Assembly (NCBI RefSeq): GCF_001949145.1
Contig: NW_019091654.1
Span: 25,307 to 69,925 of the forward strand
Direction: 5' to 3'
DNA: 44,619 bases
From: Acanthaster planci
Taxonomy: Eukaryota; Echinodermata; Asteroidea; Valvatida; Acanthasteridae
Part shown: in pieces, positions 1 to 11,600 of the stretch
How the letters are laid out: every line of letters begins with the position of its first letter
How positions within the stretch are numbered: position 1 is the first letter of the stretch
Position numbers and translations under genes: made by a program
The notes under the pieces: generated by a model
The model's input: the letters and a program-made list of their open reading frames with translations, nothing else
What the model was told of the DNA's origin: nothing
Database searches by the model: none

Positions 1-4
1 AAAC

Positions 5-190
5 GAGTGATAGTTTTGTTTCCCTGTTACATCTGACCTTTATTCAACATGGAAATATTACTGAAATGGATTTTCAAACTACATTGTATTACTATTTGTT
101 TGGCAGGTTATGTGCATTAATTCATCGATCTTGGAAGTTAGAAAATGCGTTCTGAACTTACGAAATCATGCCAGATGTGACAGGGACCCC
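5..190. mobile_element. Short TIR element, copy A
   Basis: The left end contains TTTCCCTGTTACATCTGACC (about 19-38) and the right end the near-inverse CCAGATGTGACAGGGACC (171-188). Such a short, non-coding, inverted-repeat-bounded segment is MITE-like. A related copy lies inverted at 42503-42718. Confidence 0.55.
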
Positions 191-1271
191 TACTTTATAG
201 AATGACCCTTTTGTTTATTGGGATACCTTTTTTTCAGTGGTATATGCCTGTAACTCTGCACGTTAAAACAGTAAGTGATGAGACAAGAGTTTAGACTTTT
301 TCAACACCCTAAGCCAATTAAAAGCATATTGGGTCTGGTATGGGAATTACAGAAATTCTATAATTTTATAATACCATAAATTAACACTTGTCTTCAAGTT
401 TACTCTATGAAGCTCAGGAAGGTCCTTTGCTTACAACCCACTTTCCAAAAGAATAACTGTTCGTACTTAGTTGTGGCATAAACTCATGTCTTTGACACGG
501 AGGCTGGAAAAAAATACTTTGAAATACTACAACAGTAATTATTACAGCGTGCAAGCTTCAAATCAGATTCAATTTAAATTAAATTGTGAATGATTACAAA
601 TATATATACTATCAAAATATATACCCACTGCTTCAACTGATTGTATATATAGCATCAGTCTAATTATAATAAGCACTATTGGTGATATGCACAAAAATAT
701 GCTGTGATGTCATCCAGGGAAAACATGGTTCAGTGCAGGGAATTTTCTGTTCGAATTGTGAGCCCAGAATTTACTCAGTGAAAACATTTTCGCATAAAGG
801 GTCGCTATGCACGTGTGCTATGCACTTACTGAACAGTGAATTGCCAAAAGAAAAAGTTTGGCCAGCAAAATCTTTCAAAATTCAGCCGTTTTTCCAAGCA
901 CAAACCGCTGCAACATGAAGGTTCTCTTCCCAGGATTTTTCACATGAATAAACATTAGCATAAAACCAATTGGCAGCAAAACATTCCTCAAATAGTGAAA
1001 CAGACATTCCAAATAAGGTAAACTGGGACACATCAATACACTTTTGAGGTCTGTATTAAAACAATTGCATTGCAGTGACCCTTTGAACTTAAAAAGGGTT
1101 GGTTATTGAATTTCAGAAATTCAACAAAAAGGCCTTCCTAATTTCAAACTGTTCTGAACTAAAATACAAGTAGCTATCAAAGCGCATGGGGTATGCGGTG
1201 GATATAAAAAATCGTTATGATAAACAGTACTGCACATTTCATTTCCTGAACTGTTCAGAGGTCAGGTNACC

Positions 1272-1458
1272 AGTGTGACATTTTTGTTTCCCTGTTACAT
1301 CTGACCTTTATTCAACATGGAAATATTACTGAAATGGATTTTCAAACTACATTGTATTACTATTTGTTTGGCAGGTTATGTGCATTAATTCATCAATCTT
1401 GGAAGTTAGAAAATGCGTTCTGAACTTATGAAATCATGCCAGATGTGACAGGGACCCC
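1272..1458. mobile_element. Short TIR element, copy B
   Basis: This is the same element in the second tandem copy. Its left arm starts at the tandem junction itself (1272-1306), and its right arm is at 1439-1458. The match at the junction suggests that the duplication breakpoint lies at or near the element end. Confidence 0.55.
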
Positions 1459-1639
1459 TACTTTATAGAATGACCCTTTTGTTTATTGGGATACCTTTTC
1501 TTTCAGTCGTATATGCCTGTAACTCTGCACGTTAAAACAGTAAGTGATGAGACAAGAGTTTAGACTTTTTCAACACCCTAAGCCAATTAAAAGCATATTG
1601 GGTCTGGTATGGGAATTACAGAAATTCTATAATTTTATT
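1307..1639 (-). other. Candidate polyadenylation signals
   Basis: Downstream of the stop at 2579 the minus strand shows AATAAA at 1634-1639, 1482-1487 and 1307-1312. All lie in the tandem repeat. I cannot say which, if any, is used. Equivalent sites occur in copy A. Confidence 0.25.
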
Positions 1640-2578
1640 ATACCATAAATTAACACTTGTCTTCAAGTTTACTGTATGAAGCTGAGGAAGGTCCTTGCTG
1701 ACAACCCACTTTGCAAAAGAATAACTGTTCGTACTTAGTTGTGGCATAAACTCATGTCTTTGACACGGAGGCTGGAAAAAAATACTTTGAAATACTACAA
1801 CAGTACTTCTTGTAATTATTACAGCGTGCAAGCTTCAAATCATATTCAATTTAAATTGTGAATGATTACAAATATATATATATATACTATCAAAATATAT
1901 ACCCACTGCTTCAACTGATTGTATATATAGCATCAGTCTAATTATAATAAGCACTATTGGTGATATGCACAAAAATATGCTGTGATGTCATCCAGGGAAA
2001 ACATGGTTCAGTGCAGGGAATTTTCTGTTCGAATTGTGAGCCCAGAATTTACTCAGTGAAAACATTTTTGCATAAAGGGTCACTGTGCACGTGTGCTATG
2101 CACTTACTGAACAGTGAATTGCCAAAAGAAAAAGTTTGGCCAGCAAAATCTTTCAAAATTCAGCCGTTTTTCCAAGCACAACCCGCTGCAACATGAAGGT
2201 TCTCTTCCCAGGATTTTTCACATGAATAAACATTAGCATAAAACCAATTGGCAGCAAAACATTCCTCAAATAGTGAAACAGACATTCCAAATAAGGTAAA
2301 CTGGGACACATCAATACACTTTTGAGGTCTGTATTAAAACAATTGCATTGCAGTGACCCTTTGAACTTAAAAAGGGTTGGCTATTGAATTTCAGAAATTC
2401 AACAAAAAGGCCTTCCTAATTTCAAACTGTTCTGATCTAAAATACAAGTAGCTATCAAAGCGCATGGGGTATGCGGTGGATATAAAAAATCGTTATGATA
2501 AACAGTACTGCACATTTCGTTTCCTGAACTGTTCAGAGGTCAGGCNGCTCTACAGCGTAGAGGAACCTCTGACCTCAT

Positions 2579-2620
2579 CTAGTAGTAATCCGCATCGTTT
2601 CTCTCACGCAGCCGGTGGAG
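2579..2620 (-). CDS. Terminal coding exon, cytoplasmic C-terminus
   Basis: A long pyrimidine tract (minus strand of 2621-2650) ends in an AG at 2621-2622. The exon then reads 13 codons, LHRLRERNDADYY, before a TAG. It is phase 0 at its start and matches the phase-0 donor of the transmembrane exon. The tail is basic then acidic and ends in two tyrosines. It is supported only by splice signals and phase. The alternative is read-through of the preceding exon to a TAG at 4437-4439. Confidence 0.6.
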   Translation of the reverse strand, partial: LHRLRERNDADYY

Positions 2621-5600
2621 CTAGGAGAAAAGGAAAAAGAAAAAAATTGAAATGATATTTTACAACAGTCAGCTATCAGGCAGATAGAGCTTTTCATAAC
2701 AATACATATCTGGTTTGTGGAATTCGGCGGCAAAATAGGATGGAACAGAGCAGCAGTTGACTCTGTGGATTCCTTATTATTATTTACAGTGGCATCATAC
2801 TTATGCATGCATGTTTAACCCCTTGACGCAGGGACTTTTTTCTGAAAGCCGACTGAGAATTCCAGCCTCGCTTGGCTGTGAAGGCCACCTGCAAAACCGC
2901 AAATTCTTGGTTTGTGGCCTTGCGTGTTCTGCACGCTTCGAATTACACGGTGAAAAGGCCGATTGTTCGGTGGCATGCGGCTCTACTTACGCTTCCACAT
3001 TCCTGTTGCCTCTTTTCAAAGTGGGGACTATTGTGAAGCTGGTGATTATGATGCAAATACTGCCTTTTCATTTCTTGGCAACACACAAAGGCCAATCACC
3101 ATATATACAAGAGCCAGGGTCTGCCTTCTTTCACCGTGTTCGCTCGAGCGTGGGCCAAGAATAATAGCTGAAAAGCGGGCTGAGGGATCTCAATTTTTAC
3201 GGCGTCTCTTACCGCACACTTTAGCTTGCAAGGTGTGTGCGCTAGGTACGCTGCAACACCCCACTGTATGGTATTACAGGCATATAGGCCTTTTTCCTGT
3301 GATGTCACGATCGTGCTGGACTGCGATGTGTTGTGATGGCAATCTACTTATTCAAGACAAACTAGCCGAGCATGCAGCGTTTGCACGTGGTTGAAGCTGC
3401 CCGTAGGAATATATGCCATCACCGTTGCCAAGGCGGTCCATTGTTTACTTTTAGTCCCGTGGGTGAAAAAGGTCTATATGCAGGTATGTAACTGTCCACA
3501 AGAATGGTACCCCGGCAGTCATGGCTATACCAGGCAAGATATGGGACGGAGGGGTACCCCCCTTACCTGTCCAATCCCTATACACACTCTAGACTATTGT
3601 TACCTAACACATCACCCCCCCCTAGAAGTCTGTAAAAAATTCCTGAGATTCCAATCAAACAATGACCAACACAAAGGCGGAGGGGTTCTCTCCGTCCCAT
3701 ATCCTGCTTGAAATGGTCATGGCTTCTAATTCTGTTCTACGGGGAATCCATTAGCTAAAAATAGAGGTGCCTAGCTCTAATTTTATAAGTTATCACCTGG
3801 CTTTTGGTTAAAGGTTAATAGACCGAAGATACTTACTGGTATAGCTCCTGAAGCTACATAGGGGACACTGAACTGGGACGGCGTGCGTAAGAAACCATTA
3901 TTCTGTGAAATACAAAATAATAGCAGAAGGTTTTGGTATTTTACATTGGCCAAGGACTAGGAATACCAGCAAGGAGGGATTGCAGTTGCCGATCTCAAAG
4001 TTTTCTGCACAGGCTAGCTGGTCTACCTGGTCTAGAGGGATTTGCTGTTGGTCTATTAAAGTGTGTCCTTGGTGTCTCCACGTCAGTCTTAAAACGGTTT
4101 GCTTGACTGGGACTATAATTTGTCTTTTTGGCTCTTAACTTGTTCATTGCGGGACAAGTTAAGTTCAGTTTGAATAGAAAGGCAATGCATAGGCAGAGTA
4201 TATCGATGCTCAAGAGATATATAAGGACACCAAGTTGAACCGATAAAACGTATTTCCCTGACATGGAATCTGCACTTTGAACAGGGTTGATCAGGAAACA
4301 TTAATTAGACCTATGCCTTCACTGACACACCAGTGAAGCAGGTGAACTGAACGTAGTCTACACGCATGTGGATTAATGCAACAGCAAATTGGCCCATTCT
4401 TAAATGGGCCCAGAGAGATAGTCGGGTATAATCCGACTACTTAAGCCAGCCGTGTGAGACCCTGTCAATCCAGTACGTCCCAGAGAACTTCTCCAATTGG
4501 CAAAGTCTAGACATGGCACTTACATCTTTTGGGCCAAACTGTACATCGTACAAGGAGCCGTTGTACTGTGTAGGGCCTCGCTGACCCTCATGGTCCTCTG
4601 CATACAGGTAGCCTGTCGTCGCTCGTTTCCGTTCTTGCTTCATGAGGAAGCAGAGGCAAAAGACTATCAACAGCAAGAGCAGGAGAGCCAAGGCAGTGCC
4701 CACAGCAATGGCAATGATTACTTCGGTGGAGAGTCCGTCACCGCTGGGTGGAGGGGCTGTTAAAAACAAATCCTAGCATGTGAGACAAAACTCTCCGACT
4801 ATTGAATCTTGGTATTTTCCTTCATTTGGGATTCGTTTTCTTCACAGAGTACACAATACAGTTGCACAGTAGGCTGTTCCAAGCCACTGCCTCTTGAAGT
4901 TCCTTTTTTTTAAACCGATTTTCTCTGAAATGAAATAGCATTTTGCAATTTCAAAACGCAAGGGGTTGTCTGCAGTGCGCTTGACAGGTGCCTTCAATGA
5001 GACATTTTGGACAAAATTGGGATAACTTCACTTGCTGTATCTGTGGCCTATCAAAGTACTTAGATGATACAATTGAAATTAATTTTAGTGAGACTGTCTT
5101 CTTACTTGTTGTAACGTCGCCACTCTCACATCTGTTGCCGACGTATCCCGAGGGGCATCTGAAAAATAGAAGACAGTCACAGCCATCATTGCTTTAGTTG
5201 AGCAGGATTTTTCCACGCGACAAAAATGATTGAGTGTGTTGACAAGAAACACTTACATGCAAGAGCTGAGGAAGGTAACAGTGTCAGGTACACAGGTTCC
5301 TCCGTTCTGGCAGTAGCCGTCAAGACAAACCTCTGTCGGTTCACAAAGAATGTTACATTAGATCACACGTGACACTGCATGGACATTTCCGCCCACAATG
5401 AGTTTGCCCATCTGGCATTTTATTAACCCTAACCCCCCAAGGGTTGCTGGCCCTAACCTTCCCCATTCACACAAAGCTAAACACCCATATGGGACTTTGT
5501 GAACAGAGGCTGTTGGACTTTGTTTTTCTGAGGTATGCCAAACCCAATGCAAAAGCCAGCTGTTATGGGCCGACCAGACTTATCCCCACAGAATTAAACG

Positions 5601-8600
5601 CTTTACTACTGTTTAATTCTGCGTGGTTGGGGAAGGTTAGGTTAAAGTCCCCTACTTAAGATGGTGGAACAAAGCATACAGTTGGGTATTCATTTTATGC
5701 ACACGAGAAAGAGTGCACTTTCATTTCTTTAATGAGACTGTCAGGTCAACACTCTTTTGGGAAAGAGTGGTTCATACTTCAATTGAAAGTGAAAATGAAC
5801 CCGAATTTGTGACATGAAATCAAACATTCACACTGCAAATTCGTAAAATTTAAACAAATTTCAACCCAAGCGAAATTTCGCTAAAAGTCTTTCGCGAAGT
5901 CAAATTCACTTCATTGTCACATTCGCCTGCAATGGGAACCAGCCTTCATGCTACGATTGCCACATCAAATCTGCACACAGAATCCAGGTGCGAAAGTTTT
6001 AGACAGAGACAATGTCCTACAATTCCTTTGGACAAAAGAAGAAAGAATGGTGTGTTCACAAGTAAGCCTTGTGCCCCAACGTGCTGTACCGGACTAGTTT
6101 TTTACCAGAAGTACGGTGGTAACAATGGGCAATCCTTTTTTGGTAAATACTTCCGGTATCATGGTTCCTCTACAATGCAATGAATATTTGCTTTGAGCTG
6201 CTGTTTGACATGAATTACCTTCGATGACTTGAGACGCAGAGGGAGTGACCTTGTATATAGATCCCATGAGCAGATCATTTGAGTCGATTGCTTGCTGCAA
6301 GGCGTTATTTACATCAGTTTGAGTTACCGTTGAGTCGAGATCAAATGTAATCAAAGCGTTGACCACAATGCTGCCCGAATTGAAGGAAAGGACGATGGAA
6401 TTGCTGAAGCCAGGCAGGCCACCAAACGCCTGATTAAACTGTAATCAAAATTCCAAAAATTTTTAGGAGACAAGATTAATCATTTTTTTCAAGTAATACA
6501 GAGTGCATTCATCAGAGTGGGTAACTTTTTCTGTTGAGTATTTTAACTTTTTCAACCTTGGCCTGGCTCGAGGTGTCTGCAAGAGGACACAATAGACCAA
6601 TTGCTTCACTGAGTCAAATTACCTCTAGTGGTTATTAAATGTCAACAAGTACAATACCCACAATAGGTGGCATGATTTAGTGGGCGCAATCGGTCTAGTG
6701 ACGTTGAATACTGTTTTACCATTGAATAATAGGAAGCAACAGCGCCGACATTCGGTGAACTGAAAATGGAGCAACTGTTTCAAAAACACCAATGGGATAA
6801 AAGGTGATGAATTCATACGGCTTCATAAGTTGCACTACGAGATGATCTTGAAGATGCTGTAACACTGGAATGACTTTCATGGTGCTCGAGACTGCAAGTA
6901 CCCAAGCCGCAAACAGTACAGCAGAAAACACATCCTTTCCAATATTTTTCCGCTTGTCAGCCCATTTCTCTCTGAATAGACGGCATCCAGGAGTCAGCAG
7001 ACAAACCACCCATACAGTTATTAGTACATCATGGAGAGAAAAATGCATCCGAACCCTGCCCCCCTATGAAGATACTAACTTACCAAGTCTTCAAGGTCTC
7101 TTTGTCGAGTCAGGAAGATTACAGAATTTCTGTTGTTAAGGATTGTGAGAAAGACAGCCGTAGTCTCGTTGATCTCAACGATGACAAGGACGATGCGGAA
7201 ACGTCTGCCCTCTGTAAAGTAAACAGCAGCAAAACTTTGAAGTCACCGAGGCCACAAATTTTACCCTAGGAGTAGAGGGGAACGTTGCTAGGATAATGCT
7301 GAAGGATGACTCCTGGATGTAGTGACATGAAGACCTTGGCTTTCTGTAATGACCTCACAATTGACACACACTCATTTGTCATGAGAACCACGCAAGACTT
7401 TTTGCTTAGGAGTTAAAAAAGTTCATCTTTCAGTGAGAGTTACAAGAAACGTGATGGCCGAGAGTTTTCTAATACTTAAGAGGAGTAGAAAGTTGCTCAA
7501 AATATGTTCCAACTAAAATTTACACCAAGGGTCATTTTTTCCAATATATCCTGCAAGCCAATGAGTCCTTGAAGACCTTTCATAGGATCCATGTCAGAGA
7601 AGCAATTAACATGGAGAGGTATCTTACGTCTACAGTTGTCAGTGTTTCCGACTCTGACAAAGCCGTTGGGGCATTCACAGGAGTAGCCGACAGGATCCAA
7701 CTTGTTGACACAGACCAATCCCCTCGCAGAACACTCGGCAATCACAGAGGTCGACGTGCAATTGTTAACATCTGATGGTCATAAACACAAAAAAGGACAA
7801 TTCACTCCAAGAAAATTCGGGTGAAATTTGCCAGAGGGGTGATATACCTTTTTGGATTCTGTGACCAGTTGCTAAGGAGGCAAATGCAGATGTAATGGAC
7901 TATATGACAGCAGTGTTTTGGATAGGTGCCCAATTGCAGTGAAATAGGGGCACTGCAATCCTGGCAGCCAATTTCAAGAACCTTGGTCCATTGCTGTCAC
8001 TTCACTTGTGCCAAATTCTATCGTGTAAGTTGTGCAACAAATTTTGACACATCTCGCAGAAATTATGCACAACGTAAGTCCATGACTTAATTGCTCAACA
8101 AATTGTGGTGTAACTTGTGCAATCTTTTTAGGTGGCTTAAGTCGCGCCAAACAAATCAAATATGAATGATAAACTGAGTTATCCTGTTTGGTTGAGGCTA
8201 GCCTTTACTCAAGACGCACGTGGCTACGTGGACTGACACAGGACATGCACATTGGCTGCTTTTGCCACTTCCCTCCTGGTTTTTTCAAGTTTGTGTTATC
8301 AGCCAAGCATCCAGGGTGCCCGCTGCCATGTGCGCTTTCACTGAAGGCTAGGTTGAGGCTGATCACTGCTCAGCTCAACAGGCTTTATATGAGAAATTTA
8401 AAGTCTGGGTTCTTACAGGGTGATGGAAAACATGTTTGACGGTGAGAATACTTTGAGATTTTCTGCACAGTTTTGGCAACAACAAGACAGAAACATGTTC
8501 AGAAAAACTGATGAAGTTAATTTGTTGACGATTTATTGTGAAATTGACAAGGAACCATTACAAAAGCGTAATTGTAATGAAACACTTCGCAACCAAGCTA

Positions 8601-11600
8601 CTTTTGTTAAATCGACCATAACCACATGCCATATCCGTGCTCAGATTTGTGGCATAAGGCTTCTGCATGGTGTGAGGCTGCACCACATTTCATGGAACGG
8701 GCAGCAATACAGAGATTGTCTACTTACCTATAACTTCGCTCTCACATCTGTTGCCGACATATCCTGAATGGCATCTGCAAAATAAAAAAAGGCTCAGTCA
8801 TCACGGCTTCATTATGAACACGAATTTTCCATTTGATAAAAACGAGGGTGTGTGTGTAGACACAAAATACAGACACTGCTTTTACATATCGCTGAAATTG
8901 TTTTAGGAATTTAAATAGAGCATGCTCTTTGGATGCACCCCGTGACATATTTTACCAAAAACCTGCATTAATGTGGGTTAAAGCGCTCCTGTTTCAATAT
9001 TCCAAAACAGGACACGGAAGTCAGCTCCGTTTTAAGGCGGATACAAATGCATTTTAAAATCATGGTTCTGTTAACCAGAAAAAAAAGCATTTAGTCCAGT
9101 TTTGTAAGAAGGTGATTGGGAAAATACAGCACAATATTTGCCTCAAATTTGCAGTTCAAACCTCAGTCCTTGCGGAGTTTTCTTCTTGGAATGAGCATAA
9201 AGTGGCCCCAACAATTGGGACAAAATCTAGATGTCCACAGCAAATCGCACGTTGCTGACTGTGCTGGAAGAAAGGCCCTGAAATATTTTCCGTTTTGATC
9301 ATTTGCTCTTTTCCACTTCTTTTATATTTGAATAGGCCTTCCAGTTTGTGGCATTTCTTATTAGTCTGAACAATGCCAAAGTGAACACTAACAAGGAAAT
9401 TTCAAACTTCAGTCAAGTGCTTTTTTATTTCTTTTTCTTGGCTTCATCTTTTGAGGGGGCCGTTTTTTGTCACAAAAAGTCTGGTCGCCAAAATTCACAC
9501 CTGAATATGTGGGCTAACACCTGCTCACTGACCTGCCCCACCCCAAAAAAAAACACTTACGTGCAAGAGCTGAGGAAGGTAACAGTGTCAGGTACACAAG
9601 TTCCTCCATTCTGGCAGTAGCCGTCAAGACAAACCTCTGTCGGTTCACAAAGAATGTTACATTAGATCACATGTGACACTGCATGGACATTTCCGCCCAC
9701 AATGAGTTTGCCCATCGTTCATCTTTTTGCAGTCCCCTACTCGGGATGGAGAAATAAAAACATACAGTTGGGTATTCAGTTTATGCACAAGAAAAAGAGT
9801 ACATTTGAAGCTTCCATGGATCTGTGAGATCAAAACTGGTGTTTTTTTTTCTAATGCTTCGGCTGCCAAATCTAATCTGCTTGAAGAATCCAGGTGCTGA
9901 AGTTCTGGACCCAGATAATGTCCTACAATTCCTTTGGATAGAAAAGTAAGGACAGGTGTGTTCACATGTATGCCCTGGAGTGCTGTACAAGACTAGTTTG
10001 ACTTGACTGAAATGGATAAGGGTATAACTTGTCAGAAGCGGGCTAATAACAAGGGGCAATCTTTGTAGGTAATGGTAGGCCTATATACTTTTGGTATCAC
10101 GGTTTCTTTACAATGCAATGAATATTTGCTTTGAGCTGCTGTTTGACATGAATTACCTTCGATGACTTGAGACGCAGAGGGAGTGACCTTGTATATAGAT
10201 CCCATGAGCAGATCATTTGAGTTGATTGCTTGCTGCAAGGCGTTATTTACATCAGTTTGAGTTACCGTTGAGTCGGGATCAAATGTAATCAAAGCGTTGA
10301 CCGCAATGCTGCCGGTACCAAAGAAAAGGACAACAGAATTGCCGAAGCCAGGCAGGCCACCAAACACCTGGTCAAACTGTAATCAAAAATTCAGATCTTC
10401 TCAATTAGAAGAGATAACTGATTTTCAAGTAGACACAGAGTGCATTCATTTGCGGAACTCTTTTTGAAGTGTAGCCCAAATCTTGGCTCAAGGTGTCTCC
10501 AAAAGGGCTTAACTGGAGTTGAATACTGTTTTATTATTTACCATGGGGACCAACGGCGCCAAGACTTGGTGACCTAGAAATGAAGCAACTGTTTACTCCA
10601 TCTTTAATTCAGCAAATGTTGGTGTTTAAGCTAATACCACCAACACCAATGGGCTGAGGGGTGTCACATTCACGCTGCTTCCTAAGTTGCATCTCAAGAT
10701 GACCTAGAAGGGGCTGTAATGTTGTGAAGACTTTCATGGTGTCTGAGACCAAGTGCACCAATGCCGCACATAACACACCAGCAAACATATGCTTTCCCAG
10801 TGCGGTTCTAGAGCCAAAATTTGGGGTAGGCTGGACCCCTCCGGGTATGATGTCCCCTATAACTTTTGCTACAGTGAATCCAATTTTTTCCTGCCTATTT
10901 TTTATTTTCATTTTTGGAGGGGCTAGACAATATTTATTTAGCCCCCCCCGTAAAACTGAATCTAATCCTTCCCACAACTTTTTTGCTTGTAAACCTTCAA
11001 ATAACCTTTTTTTCTGTGAAAAAATATCGTCCAGGAGGCTACAAACAAACCATCCAACTAATTATTAATAGATCAGAAAAAATGCATCTAACCATTCCCA
11101 ATAAAGTTACTATCTTACCAAGGCTTCAAGGTCTCTTTGTCGAATCAGGAAGATTACAGAATTTCTGTTGTTAAGGTCTGTGACAAAGACAGCCACAATC
11201 CCGTTGATTTCAATGATGAAGATGACAATGCGGAAACGTCTGCCCTCTGTAAAGTAAACAGCAGTAAAACTTTGAAGTCACCGAGGCCACGAAATTAATC
11301 CAGGAGTTGGAGTGGGGAATGTGCTGGGATGACTCCTGGAGGTAGTGACATTCAGACCTTGGTTTTCTGTAAGGACCTCACAACTCACGCACACGCATTT
11401 GTCATGAGAACCATGCAAGATTTTTTGGTTTGAATTCTACAAAGTGCAAACCATTTTTGCAAAGATATCCTGCAAGCTAGCGAGTCTCTGAGGCCACTGG
11501 TGAAGGACATTTCAGAGGAACCATGTCAGAGAAGCAATTAACATGGAGAGGTATCTTACGTCTACAGTTGTCAGTGTTTCCGACTCTGACAAAGCCGTTG

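Larger units (their letters stand above)
1..2546. repeat. 1.27-kb tandem duplication downstream of the gene
   Basis: Copy A covers about 5-1268 and copy B about 1272-2546. They align end to end with few mismatches and small indels, such as an extra TA run in copy B near 1876-1886. The offset drifts from 1268 to 1278 bases. Each copy ends at a single ambiguous N (1268 and 2546). No gene is seen. The 79-codon frames at 679-918 and 1957-2196 are simply the same repeat sequence. On the minus strand this is the 3' untranslated or downstream region of the HYR gene. Confidence 0.93.

Noticed and set aside
679-918. 79-codon plus-strand frame, repeated at 1957-2196
   Set aside because: The two frames are copies of the tandem repeat. 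The sequence has no recognisable domain, and identity is just as high outside the frame, so selection on protein is not indicated.
1-2546. Pair of LTRs of a retrotransposon
   Set aside because: The two 1.27-kb copies directly abut, with no internal coding region, primer-binding site or TG...CA ends.
2757-3394. Overlapping plus-strand frames of 135 and 143 codons
   Set aside because: They lie in an intron of the minus-strand gene, overlap each other in different frames and show no motif, splice context or initiation context.
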